Shown: positions 51,850 to 59,482 of the stretch, one piece after another
How positions within the stretch are numbered: position 1 is the first letter of the stretch
How the letters are laid out: the number at the start of each line of letters is the position of its first letter
Source of the DNA: Lachnoclostridium sp. An14
Lineage (GTDB): Bacteria > Bacillota > Clostridia > Lachnospirales > Lachnospiraceae
Assembly: GCF_002160755.1 (NCBI RefSeq)
Contig: NZ_NFLE01000024.1
Coordinates: forward strand, 1-61,442
Direction: 5' to 3'
Length of the DNA stretch: 61,442 bases
Made by a program: the position numbers and the translations under genes
The notes under the pieces: generated by a model
Databases searched by the model: none
What the model was told of the DNA's origin: nothing
What the model saw: the letters and a program-made list of their open reading frames with translations, nothing else

Positions 51850-53478
51850 TCAGTCGTCCTTCTCCGTCATCTCGAATACCTGGCGCTTTCTGGCCATCTC
51901 GTCGCTGGCCAGGTACTCGTCGTAGGTGGTGATCTTGTCGATCAGCTGCCCGTTTACGATCTCCATAATCCGGTTTGCCGTGGTCTCCACGATCTGGTGG
52001 TCACGGGAGGAGAAAATCAGCACGCCGGGGAACTTCATCAGGCCGTTGTTGAGGGCCGTGATGGACTCCATGTCCAGATGGTCCGTGGGCTCGTCCAGCA
52101 TGAGCACGTTGGCCCCGGAAATCATCAGCTTGGACAGCATACACCGCACCTTCTCGCCTCCGGAAAGCACCTTCACCTTCTTCACGCCGTCCTCGCCGGC
52201 AAACAGCATTCTTCCCAGGAATCCGCGCACGTAGGTGGCGTCCTTCTCCTCGGAATACTGGGTCAGCCACTCCACGATGGTGTCCTCGTTGTCAAACTCA
52301 GCGGAGTTATCCTTGGGGAAGTAGGACTGGGTGGTGGTCAGACCCCATTTATAGGAACCCTCGTCCGGCTCCATCTCTCCGGCCAGGATCTGGAACAGCA
52401 CCGTTTTCGCCCGCTCGTTGGGGCCTACGAGAGCCACCTTGTCCTCCCGGTTTAAGATAAAGGAAATGTCGTCCAGAATCTTCTCGCCGTCGATGGTCTT
52501 GGAAATGTGCTCCACCGTCAGCACCTCGTTTCCGATCTCCCGGTTGGGGCGGAAATCAATGTAGGGGTATTTCCGGCTGGAAGGACGGATGTCGTCCAGC
52601 TCGATCTTCTCCAATGCCCGCTTTCTGGAGGTCGCCTGCTTGGACTTAGAAGCATTGGCGGAGAAACGCTGGATGAACTCCTGCAGTTCCTTGATCTTCT
52701 CCTCCTTCTTGCGGTTGGCCTCCTTCATCTGACGGATCATCAGCTGGCTGGACTCGTACCAGAAATCGTAGTTTCCGGCGTAGAGCTGGATCTTGCCGTA
52801 GTCGATGTCCGCGATGTGGGTGCAGACTTTATTGAGGAAATAACGGTCGTGGGATACCACGATCACCGTGTTCTCAAAGTTGATGAGGAACTCCTCCAGC
52901 CACGCGATGGCGTCCAGGTCCAGGTGGTTGGTGGGCTCGTCCAAAAGCAGGATGTCTGGGTTTCCAAAGAGGGCCTGAGCCAAAAGCACTTTCACCTTCT
53001 GGGCGCCGGTGAGATCCCGCATCATGCTGTAGTGGAACTCCGTCTCGATGCCGAGGCCGTTTAACAGGTTGGCAGCGTCAGACTCCGCCTCCCAGCCGTT
53101 CATGGTGGCGAACTCTCCCTCCAGCTCCGCGGCCTTGATGCCGTCCTCGTCGGTGAAGTCCTCCTTCATGTAGATGGCGTCCTTCTCCTTCATGATCTCA
53201 TAGAGACGGGCATTTCCCATGATCACCGTATCCAATACCTGATAATCGTCATATTTAAAGTGGTCCTGCTGCAGGAAGGAGATTCTCTCTCCCTGGCCGA
53301 TCACCACCTCGCCGGAGGTGGAGTCCAGCTGGCCGGACAGGATCTTTAAAAACGTAGATTTTCCCGCTCCGTTGGCTCCGATGACGCCGTAGCAGTTTCC
53401 CTCCGTAAACTTGATGTTTACGTCCTCAAACAGCGCCTTTTTCCCTACTCTCAGTGTAATGTTGTTTGCACTAATCAT
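51850..53478 (-). CDS. ABC-F family ATPase, YkpA/YbiT-like
   Basis: A 542-residue two-ABC-domain translation-factor-like protein. The first Walker A is GANGAGKST. The second reads GPNERAKTV, lacking the usual Gly before Lys, which also occurs in YkpA/YbiT relatives and is a family trait rather than damage. Signatures are LTGAQKVK (altered) and LSGGEKVR; Walker B motifs LLLDEPTNH and LMLDEPTDH. The P-site tRNA-interaction linker spans about 240-300. Energy-dependent translational throttle or ribosome rescue is the likely role. Confidence 0.9.
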   Translation of the reverse strand: MISANNITLRVGKKALFEDVNIKFTEGNCYGVIGANGAGKSTFLKILSGQLDSTSGEVVIGQGERISFLQQDHFKYDDYQVLDTVIMGNARLYEIMKEKDAIYMKEDFTDEDGIKAAELEGEFATMNGWEAESDAANLLNGLGIETEFHYSMMRDLTGAQKVKVLLAQALFGNPDILLLDEPTNHLDLDAIAWLEEFLINFENTVIVVSHDRYFLNKVCTHIADIDYGKIQLYAGNYDFWYESSQLMIRQMKEANRKKEEKIKELQEFIQRFSANASKSKQATSRKRALEKIELDDIRPSSRKYPYIDFRPNREIGNEVLTVEHISKTIDGEKILDDISFILNREDKVALVGPNERAKTVLFQILAGEMEPDEGSYKWGLTTTQSYFPKDNSAEFDNEDTIVEWLTQYSEEKDATYVRGFLGRMLFAGEDGVKKVKVLSGGEKVRCMLSKLMISGANVLMLDEPTDHLDMESITALNNGLMKFPGVLIFSSRDHQIVETTANRIMEIVNGQLIDKITTYDEYLASDEMARKRQVFEMTEKDD

Positions 53479-53520
53479 TCTTTTACTCCTTAAAGGTTTC
53501 CCTATACTTGCGCCTGAAAA

Positions 53521-53542
53521 GAGGGGTCACCGCTGGCCCCTC
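53521..53542 (-). terminator. Terminator after small lipoprotein gene
   Basis: Stem GAGGGG/CCCCTC with CTTTTCAG following on the minus strand. It separates the lipoprotein gene from the downstream ABC-F gene. Confidence 0.6.
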
Positions 53543-53624
53543 TCTCTGTTATCACTCTTATTGTACAGGTTTTTCCCGATTTTTCAAGGTTTTTTGGAAA
53601 TTTTCCTCTTTGCCGGGCCCTTTC

Positions 53625-54005
53625 TCACTGGGCGTCTGTGATGGTCAGGGCGTACTTCATTCCGTCCCGCTCCACATAGGTGATAGTGACCTTCGTCCCC
53701 TCCACCTGATCGCCTTCCATTTCCACCTTCGTATCCTCCTTCAGATAGCTCTCCTCGGAGCCGTCCTCCGCCTTGATGGTGATAGAGCTCATCCCTGCCG
53801 CCACGATCTCACCGGTAACGGTCTGCTCCTCTGAAACCTCCGTATCCGGCTCCGTAGCCTCTGCCTCCGTGTCCGTTTCCGTAACTGCCTCCGTGGCAGT
53901 AGTGGCCGCGGTGGTTTCTGGTTCCGTCTTCTGTCCGCAGGCCGCAGCCGCGGAGGCTATCATCATCGCTGCACCCAGGGCCAGCATCTGTGTTCTATGT
54001 CTCAT
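53625..54005 (-). CDS. Small lipoprotein with Thr/Glu-rich linker
   Basis: A 126-residue exported lipoprotein. The signal ends in an Ala-rich stretch and Cys (SAAAACGQ, Cys near 23). A low-complexity Thr/Glu/Ala linker spans about 26-62. The C-terminal 60 residues form a small beta domain (TGEIVAAGMSSITIKAEDGS, VTITYVERDGMKYALTI), OB-like in pattern. No specific family recognised. GGAGG is upstream of ATG at 54005. Confidence 0.75.
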   Translation of the reverse strand: MRHRTQMLALGAAMMIASAAAACGQKTEPETTAATTATEAVTETDTEAEATEPDTEVSEEQTVTGEIVAAGMSSITIKAEDGSEESYLKEDTKVEMEGDQVEGTKVTITYVERDGMKYALTITDAQ

Positions 54006-54127
54006 GTTCCGTCCTCCTTTCCGTGGTTAAGCTCAGCATACTCCCATTTTTCCAGGTTGTAAAGTGGGAAACGCCTTACGTTTCCTGTCGGTTTTCTTAA
54101 GACGGTTTTTAACCGGCTGCCGCCCTT

Positions 54128-55408
54128 TTACAGGGACAGGCTGCCTCTCGCCCTCGCTCTCCGGTCCTCGATGGACTGGATGACCGGCACCATGAAAATG
54201 GCCACGATTCCCCCGGCGAATCCGTTGTTATAAAGGTTCATGCCGCCGTAGAGAATGCCCACATTTAAGGCCACGGAAGAATGGAGATACCCGGCGATCA
54301 GCCCGGGAATCACCCCGAACTGCCCGGCCACGGGAGCCAGGGTGGTGGAAAACAGCAGCGCCAGCATGGGCGACGGCTCATAGATCTCCCATTCCTTCGT
54401 GAAACTGGCCAGGTACACTCCCAGCATAATGGGCGCAATGTTGCGCAGGTGCTTTCCCGTGGAGCTGAATCCCACGATAGTGAAAATGCCTCCGATGGTG
54501 GGCCCGTTTAAATCTCCGCCTACAGCCACCACGAAATAGGTGGCGAACAGGCCATTGATCCCCATGTTTACCAGCGTCATGGCGAATCCTTCATCCTTTA
54601 CATAGTCCGTCCCGGAAATTCCCGTGGATTTCCAGATGCGCCGGTAGGCGGCAAACGTCCCCTTTCCCCGCCACAGCGCGCCGGAGAGGATCATGCCGCC
54701 AAAAAGGATGGTCAGCAGCACCAGAAACAGCCGGTCTCCTCCCGTATACCAGATGAGCCGGGACTGAATCTCCACGCCGAAGGATTTTAACAGGGAAACG
54801 ATCACCGTGGCGATGATTCCCGACGCGAACCCCACATTGTATAAGGAATAGCCCTTGTGGGCGTAGTGCACGTGGGTCGCCAGCGGCGGCAGCACGAAAC
54901 CGATCATCAGGCCCACCGTGAGGCTGATGATCAGACGAAACCCAAAGGGCAGGTTGATCACCTGCATCAGCTGAGTGATAATGGGCGACAGGCTGGTGCC
55001 GTAAATGCCCACGTATATGTACCTGGTCAGGGACGTCTTATGGTAGAACGCGTACAGACAGGTGCCCAGAAGAATGGACCAGATATTCAGAATGTTCTTT
55101 CCAAACAGGGAAAATCCCAGCATCAGAAAGCAGGATGTGATCGTGTGGCCGGTGAAATCCATCTTCAGCGCGTACACAATACCTACGCTGGCCAGACCTA
55201 AAAGCCCGGCATTAATCAGGGCGGCTCCCACCCCTCCCACCACAAAATAATCAGTAATCAAAAAATCCGGCTCATGGATGATCTGCCTCAACCCCTGCAA
55301 AATCTCCGCCGGCGGCTGAAACAGCAGCCCTGTGACAATAAAATAAATCGGAACCAGCGCCAGCAGCGCGTAAAGCTCCCCCCTGGTCAACGCCCGTCTC
55401 TCGGCCAT
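54128..55408 (-). CDS. DUF1576-type membrane protein with internal repeat
   Basis: A 426-residue membrane protein with about 11-12 helices that fits the DUF1576 family of Firmicutes. It is built of two similar halves: GHTITSCFLMLGFSLFGKN / GPTIGGIFTIVGFSSTGKH, and GYSLYNVGFASGIIATV / GMNLYNNGFAGGIVAIF. Such inverted or direct duplication is usual in channels and transporters, so transport is inferred. Substrate unknown. A weak GAGGGGG site precedes ATG at 55408. Confidence 0.75.
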   Translation of the reverse strand: MAERRALTRGELYALLALVPIYFIVTGLLFQPPAEILQGLRQIIHEPDFLITDYFVVGGVGAALINAGLLGLASVGIVYALKMDFTGHTITSCFLMLGFSLFGKNILNIWSILLGTCLYAFYHKTSLTRYIYVGIYGTSLSPIITQLMQVINLPFGFRLIISLTVGLMIGFVLPPLATHVHYAHKGYSLYNVGFASGIIATVIVSLLKSFGVEIQSRLIWYTGGDRLFLVLLTILFGGMILSGALWRGKGTFAAYRRIWKSTGISGTDYVKDEGFAMTLVNMGINGLFATYFVVAVGGDLNGPTIGGIFTIVGFSSTGKHLRNIAPIMLGVYLASFTKEWEIYEPSPMLALLFSTTLAPVAGQFGVIPGLIAGYLHSSVALNVGILYGGMNLYNNGFAGGIVAIFMVPVIQSIEDRRARARGSLSL

Positions 55409-55528
55409 TCGCCATACCCCCTCGTGGCGCCTCCTCCGGCGCCGTTTTTCTTACAGTTTCTTCTATTATAACGGATAACCCCCGCTGGCACAAAGAAATT
55501 TTTTATAAACATTTCACCCTTTTTTTCC

Positions 55529-55557
55529 TTGAAACCGGAGCCGGACTGCGTTATGCT
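55529..55557 (+). promoter_or_regulatory. Promoter of ABC-class ATPase gene
   Basis: TTGAAA at 55529-55534, a 17-bp spacer and TATGCT at 55552-55557. The M2 element is inserted 13 bp downstream of the -10, so it would be transcribed as leader. Confidence 0.6.
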
Positions 55558-55570
55558 GTTCTATATTAAT

Positions 55571-55772
55571 GATACCAGAGGCCTGGGATCAAACATCCGG
55601 CGCAGGCTTGCCCGCAAGAGAATGTTTGGCCTTGGGGCCTCCAAAAACAGGAATACGAGGTCATTTTCCGAAGAAAAATGAGCGGATTGTGAATGTTTTT
55701 GGGGATTGCGGAAGCACATCGCGCGGAGCAATCCGGTATCATAGGGGCAAAATACCTATTGGCCCCAACATC
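55571..55772 (-). mobile_element. MITE-like structured element family M2, copy 2
   Basis: A 202-bp element, inverted relative to 32591-32790. It is flanked by a perfect 7-bp duplication TATTAAT (55564-55570 and 55773-55779). Read on the minus strand it starts GATGTTGGGGCCAATAGG and ends with GGCCTCTGGTATC. The same three hairpins form although arm sequences differ (GGGTCA in copy 1, GAGGCC here, both paired), so structure is maintained. It lies between promoter and ribosome site of the ATPase gene. Confidence 0.82.
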
Positions 55773-55800
55773 TATTAATTTTTCAGAGGAGAGACTGATC

Positions 55801-57546
55801 ATGAAATCATCCAATGAGCTGCGCACCATGCTGCGCTCCATCGACCATAAAAGCTACCCGGCCTACAAATCCCTGGCCGGGACTTACCAGTTTGGCACCT
55901 ATCTGCTGTCCATCGACCACGTACAGGGAGACCCCTTTGCCTCACCATCCAGCCTTCATGTGGAAATTTCTCACAAAAACGCTGGTTTTCCGGCGGCTTA
56001 TTACCAGCGGGACTGCTCCCGCGTCGCCCTTCAGGACTTTCTGACCCGCCGGTTTGCCTCCCAGTTTGAGGACTTTAACTTCAAGGCAAAAGGCTCCGGA
56101 AAAAGCGGCCTGCTCTCCATCACCCGCTGCGGCCAGGAGGTGCTGGAGCGAAGCGCCTGCCAGATTTCCGCAAACAGCATCACCGCCCGTTTCCACGTAG
56201 GTTTTCCCGCCTTCGGCCGCACCATCAACGCCGGGGAGCTGGAAAAAATCCTCTTTGATTTCCTGCCCCGCTGCGTGGAGAGCAGCTTTTTCTACCGGAA
56301 ACTGGACGGAAAGGCGGTGGAACAGGCCGTATTCCTGGCGGAGGATCAGGAGGCGGTGCGCCGCATCCTGAAGGAGGAAAAGCTGGTGGCCTTTGTGGCC
56401 AATGGCTCCATTCTCCCCAGAAAAAGCGGCGTTTCCGACCTGCCCTTAAAGGACAGCGTGCCCTTCTGCTCCCCCGCGTCCATGGAGCGGACTTTCACTC
56501 TCCCCCACCGGGGCGCTATCACCGGAATGGCCATCCCGGAGGGTATCACCCTGATCGTAGGCGGCGGCTACCACGGAAAATCCACCCTGCTGGAGGCCCT
56601 CCAGAACGGCGTCTACGACCACATCGCCGGGGATGGCAGAGAGTTTGTCATCACCGATGACACCGCCGTAAAACTGCGGGCGGAGGACGGGCGCTCCATC
56701 CGGAACGTGAACATTTCCATGTTTATCAACGATCTGCCGAATAAAAAGGACACCACCTCCTTCTCCACCCCTGACGCCAGCGGCAGCACCTCCCAGGCGG
56801 CCGGCGTGGTGGAAAACATCGAGGCCGGCTCCCGGCTGTTCCTCATCGACGAGGACACCTCCGCCACCAACTTTATGGTGCGGGACGACTTTATGCAGCA
56901 GGTGATCAGCCGGGAGAAGGAGCCCATCACCCCGTTTTTAGAGCGGGCCAGGGATTTATTTGAGCAGGCTGGCATTTCCACCATCCTGGTGGCGGGCAGC
57001 TCCGGCGCCTTTTTCTACATCGCCGACAAGATCGTACAGATGGACTGCTACCGGCCGGTGGACATCACTGAACGGGTAAAATCCCTCTGCGGAGAGCACC
57101 TGGCTCCCAGGATCCAGGCTCCCGGCTTTGCCGTTCCCGCCTTCTCACGGGCGCTGCCCCCTGCCAGACGGGGCGGACGGGACGGCGGCGATTTCCGCAG
57201 AGGCCGGGACGGAGGCCGTGGGAGAGACGGCGGCAGCCGCCACGAGCACATGAAGGTAAAGACCTTCGGACGGGATTCCTTCTCCCTGGACAAGGAGACC
57301 GTGGATCTGCGCTACGTAGAGCAGCTGGCGGACTCCGAGCAGACCTCCGCCCTGGCCCATCTGCTCCGCTACGCCCTGGAGCAGGTGATCGACGGGAAAA
57401 AATCGGTTCAGCAGACGGTGAAGGTGCTAAACGACCTGCTGGAGAAAAAGGGCTGGGAGCCCTTCTGCAGCTCCTATGTGCCCTGCGGCCTGGCAAAGCC
57501 CAGGGTGCAGGAAATCTTCGCCTGCTTGAACCGGTTCCGGGGATAG
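55801..57546 (+). CDS. Predicted ATPase of the ABC class
   Basis: A 581-residue soluble ATPase of the PF09818-like group. The N-terminal domain (IDHKSYPAYKSLAGTYQF) is followed by Walker A GGGYHGKST (about 257) and Walker B-like LFLIDEDTSATNFM (about 342). A low-complexity Arg/Gly/Asp segment (about 455-480) recalls RGG RNA-binding boxes. A C-terminal helical part follows. The start was moved to ATG at 55801 with GAGGAGA upstream; the longer frame from 55693 reads from inside the M2 element. Function unknown. Confidence 0.85.
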   Translation: MKSSNELRTMLRSIDHKSYPAYKSLAGTYQFGTYLLSIDHVQGDPFASPSSLHVEISHKNAGFPAAYYQRDCSRVALQDFLTRRFASQFEDFNFKAKGSGKSGLLSITRCGQEVLERSACQISANSITARFHVGFPAFGRTINAGELEKILFDFLPRCVESSFFYRKLDGKAVEQAVFLAEDQEAVRRILKEEKLVAFVANGSILPRKSGVSDLPLKDSVPFCSPASMERTFTLPHRGAITGMAIPEGITLIVGGGYHGKSTLLEALQNGVYDHIAGDGREFVITDDTAVKLRAEDGRSIRNVNISMFINDLPNKKDTTSFSTPDASGSTSQAAGVVENIEAGSRLFLIDEDTSATNFMVRDDFMQQVISREKEPITPFLERARDLFEQAGISTILVAGSSGAFFYIADKIVQMDCYRPVDITERVKSLCGEHLAPRIQAPGFAVPAFSRALPPARRGGRDGGDFRRGRDGGRGRDGGSRHEHMKVKTFGRDSFSLDKETVDLRYVEQLADSEQTSALAHLLRYALEQVIDGKKSVQQTVKVLNDLLEKKGWEPFCSSYVPCGLAKPRVQEIFACLNRFRG

Positions 57547-57555
57547 GGGGACGCG

Positions 57556-57656
57556 GTTTCGGTTTCCTACGAAAAAGTGTGCGCAGTAGCGTGCACTCGC
57601 ACCGGAGCGCGCCTCCCGCCGGAGGCTTTTGTGTCATAGGGGCGCAGTTTCCTACC
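57556..57656 (+). repeat. Repeat family R1, diverged copy E
   Basis: AAAAGTGTGCGCAGTAGCGT and CTCGCACCGGAGCGCGCCTC match the start of copies A and C. The 3' part (CCGGAGGCTTTTGTGTCATAGG) follows the variant of copies B and 29512. It begins about 10 bp after a + strand stop codon. Confidence 0.6.
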
Positions 57657-57663
57657 ATGATAC

Positions 57664-57728
57664 AAAAAAAGCCCGGATTCCGCTCCAGGGGCATTTTCTC
57701 GCCCCCGGCCGGAATCCGGGCTTTTTGT
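57664..57728. terminator. Bidirectional terminator between ATPase and queT
   Basis: AAAAAGCCCGGATTCCG pairs perfectly with CGGAATCCGGGCTTTTT around a GC-rich loop, giving T runs on both strands for the converging genes. Confidence 0.85.
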
Positions 57729-57750
57729 TTTGCTCTCTGTTTTCCCGCGT

Positions 57751-58239
57751 TTACGCTCTGCGGAATATCAGATTCTTATACTTATCCAGCGCCAGCAAAA
57801 GCGCGTTTCCCAGTACCCCCACGGCAATGGCCTCACTCAGAAAAATGGTGAAGGTGAGCACCGGCATCAGCTCCTCGTTTCCATAGGCGAAACGGAGCAC
57901 CCACGGGATAACCATGGTATTCGCCGCGATGGGCGGCAGGCACACCAGCCATTTGTGGCGGCGCAGGCGGTAGGAGCCCCAGGCCCCCACCAAGGTTGCC
58001 AGACTTCCGAAAATCACGTCTATGGCCGCCGCCCCGGCAAAAAAGTTCGCCAGAAAGCATCCCACAAACAGCCCCGGCACCGCTGCCGGCGTAAAGTAAG
58101 GCAGGATACACAAAAGCTCGGAAATCCGGAAGGAAATCGGCCCGTAGGCGATGGGCAGAAACATCAGGGTGAGCGCCACGTAAATTGCCGCGATCACGGC
58201 AGCGCAGGTGATCTGGTACGCTGTGTTTTCTCTTTTCAT
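57751..58239 (-). CDS. queT: Queuosine-precursor transporter QueT
   Basis: A 162-residue membrane protein with about 5-6 helices. ALTLMFLPIAYGPISFRISE, PYFTPAAVPGLFVGCFLANF and DVIFGSLATLVGAWGSYRLR are typical of QueT, the S component of an ECF transporter for preQ0/preQ1. The preQ1-I riboswitch in its leader supports this. ATG at 58239 is preceded by AAAGGAG. Confidence 0.92.
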   Translation of the reverse strand: MKRENTAYQITCAAVIAAIYVALTLMFLPIAYGPISFRISELLCILPYFTPAAVPGLFVGCFLANFFAGAAAIDVIFGSLATLVGAWGSYRLRRHKWLVCLPPIAANTMVIPWVLRFAYGNEELMPVLTFTIFLSEAIAVGVLGNALLLALDKYKNLIFRRA

Positions 58240-58250
58240 ATTCAGTTTTC

Positions 58251-58292
58251 TCCTTTAGTTTTGTTTTACGAGTGGAAGGTCCCGAACACTCG
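58251..58292 (-). promoter_or_regulatory. preQ1-I riboswitch
   Basis: Minus strand: P1 CGAGTG/CACTCG encloses a loop starting TTC; the loop's CCTT pairs with AAGG of the ribosome site after the A-rich tail TAAAACAAAACTA. This H-type pseudoknot with an AACAAAAC-like tail is the preQ1-I pattern. Ligand binding should hide the ribosome site and stop translation of queT. Confidence 0.82.
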
Positions 58293-58363
58293 GCACATTT
58301 TACGGCGGTGACCGCCGGAAAGCCCAATCAGACCTTATTTTTGCGGGCTTTGCAACGTGGTTG

Positions 58364-58392
58364 AGTATAGCATAAAGAGAGGAGGCCGTCAA
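58364..58392 (-). promoter_or_regulatory. Promoter of queT
   Basis: TTGACG (complement of 58387-58392), a 17-bp spacer and TATACT (complement of 58364-58369). The M1 element begins 17 bp upstream of the -35. Confidence 0.75.
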
Positions 58393-58409
58393 GTGACGCA
58401 CCAAAATCC

Positions 58410-58596
58410 GTAACAGTTCAGCCATGCCATTCATAATTTGACGGATTCTACAAAATTGGCTATCGTTAAATGTTGTTAGCCGTCAAATTATTCATGCCGG
58501 GCGTCCGCCCTATAGAAACATATGGTAAAACACTGCTTAGTGAGCAAGCTCCCACGCAGTGTTTTACCATATGTTTCTGCATGGCTGAACTGTTAC
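58410..58596 (-). mobile_element. MITE-like element family M1, copy 2 (intact ends)
   Basis: A 187-bp non-coding element with perfect 18-bp terminal inverted repeats (GTAACAGTTCAGCCATGC). It is flanked by a perfect 8-bp duplication CAAAATCC (58402-58409 and 58597-58604). An internal hairpin of CATATGGTAAAACACTGC and its complement lies near one end. It aligns inverted with 3981-4166. GTAA ends plus 8-bp duplications point to mobilisation by an IS66-type transposase; none is in this window. Confidence 0.88.
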
Positions 58597-58604
58597 CAAA
58601 ATCC

Positions 58605-58762
58605 AAAGAAGTTGTATATGGAAATGACTATTTTGTTGGATTAGCAGAGAAATAAGAGAGTTTTATAAAAATTGACGGTTATGAAAGAATGTTGAAAGAT
58701 TGTTCCTGCGGCAGAATTAGAGGATAATTTTAAATAGAAACTACTGATATCATCTCACATAT
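58605..58762. other. Intergenic region without recognisable gene
   Basis: An AT-rich stretch after the M1 element. A short frame ending at 58655 (SKEVVYGNDYFVGLAEK) looks protein-like and could be the tail of a gene cut by the insertion, but no upstream part is recognisable. Otherwise I see nothing. Confidence 0.3.
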
Positions 58763-58791
58763 TGCCGGATAAATAAACCCGTACTATACTT
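58763..58791 (+). promoter_or_regulatory. Promoter of decayed toxin mRNA
   Basis: TTGCCG at 58763-58768, a 17-bp spacer and TATACT at 58786-58791. Confidence 0.7.
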
Positions 58792-58880
58792 TCAGCATGG
58801 GAAACCAGAGAGCCGAAGGCGGCTTACCCTCCTACTATTGGAGGGGTTTACCCTCCAGACGAAAGAAAGGAGGGTTGCCA

Positions 58881-58953
58881 ATGAATGTTACATATTCTGA
58901 TTTAATTCAGTTTTGTACTGTGCTATCAGATTTTCAAGGACAAAAGAAAATAG
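58881..58953 (+). pseudogene. Type I toxin gene, decayed by internal deletion
   Basis: ATG at 58881 has AAGGAGGG upstream and opens MNVTYSDLIQFCTV, a start typical of small clostridial membrane toxins. The expected transmembrane core is missing. The natural C-terminus YQIFKDKRK then TAG (58951-58953) is present in another frame, so a deletion that shifts the frame is inferred near 58922. The current frame instead reads on to a stop at 58980-58982. Flanking promoters, antisense RNA and 5'-3' complementarity are still intact. Confidence 0.55.
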
Positions 58954-59046
58954 CCGCCACTACCGCAAATAGTGACGGCTGACGCTGTAAAGCGTTAAGT
59001 TAAAATCATTGAGGGTAAGCCGTTTCTCTGGCTTTCCCTTTTTTCT
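58952..59046 (-). ncRNA. Antisense RNA antitoxin (relic module)
   Basis: It starts just after the minus-strand promoter at 59053-59081 and ends at hairpin AGCCGTCACTA/TAGTGGCGGCT (58952-58980) followed by ATTTTCTTTT. It overlaps the 3' part of the toxin mRNA. About 95 nt. Confidence 0.55.
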
Positions 59047-59052
59047 ACTATC

Positions 59053-59081
59053 AATATAGCACATCCGGCAGCAGGACACAA
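59053..59081 (-). promoter_or_regulatory. Promoter of antisense RNA
   Basis: TTGTGT (complement of 59076-59081), a 17-bp spacer and TATATT (complement of 59053-59058). Confidence 0.65.
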
Positions 59082-59353
59082 TCCCTTTATTCGTCCTTAT
59101 CATGGGAAAGAACGAAACATCAAAGGCACACAGCCCCTCCCCAAACGACAACTACGGCTCCTTCAAAAAAGCGGAGGCCGCGGCTGACCGTAATGGCGGC
59201 AGTCTCCTCTCTTTAAATTCCAGCCAGGCAAACTTCCGGCAGATTTCCTCAAATCACAAAAAACATTCCAGTTCACAACTCCCCTCATCCATGCTATCAT
59301 AATAGGAAGACCGCCGGCAGTTCGGCAAGGTGAACTGCCAGGCGAATCGGGCA
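59082..59353. other. Intergenic region left of insertion sequence
   Basis: No gene recognised. A small hairpin GGCAGTTC/GAACTGCC lies near 59315-59340, just outside the insertion sequence. Confidence 0.3.
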
Positions 59354-59383
59354 TTTGACAGTTGAACAAAAAGAAAAATCCTC

Positions 59384-59411
59384 GCAGGCCGCATAAAGCC
59401 TGCATTTTTTT
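59384..59411 (+). terminator. Insulating terminator at IS left end
   Basis: GCAGGC/GCCTGC hairpin (59384-59403) followed by seven T residues, upstream of the transposase promoter. It blocks transcription entering from outside. Confidence 0.75.
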
Positions 59412-59432
59412 GTCAAATTTTTCATTTTTCTA

Positions 59433-59461
59433 TTGAGTACTTTTGAGTGTTGTGTTATACT
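59433..59461 (+). promoter_or_regulatory. Transposase promoter
   Basis: TTGAGT at 59433-59438, a 17-bp spacer and TATACT at 59456-59461. Confidence 0.7.
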
Positions 59462-59482
59462 ATAAAGAGGAGGTCATCCATT

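Noticed and set aside
51850-53478. Defective second Walker A (GPNERAKT) as evidence of pseudogenisation
   Set aside because: The same change is normal in YkpA/YbiT-type ABC-F proteins, and the frame is intact.
58470-58655. 61-codon frame starting inside the M1 element
   Set aside because: More than half is MITE sequence with no ribosome site; only the last residues look protein-like.
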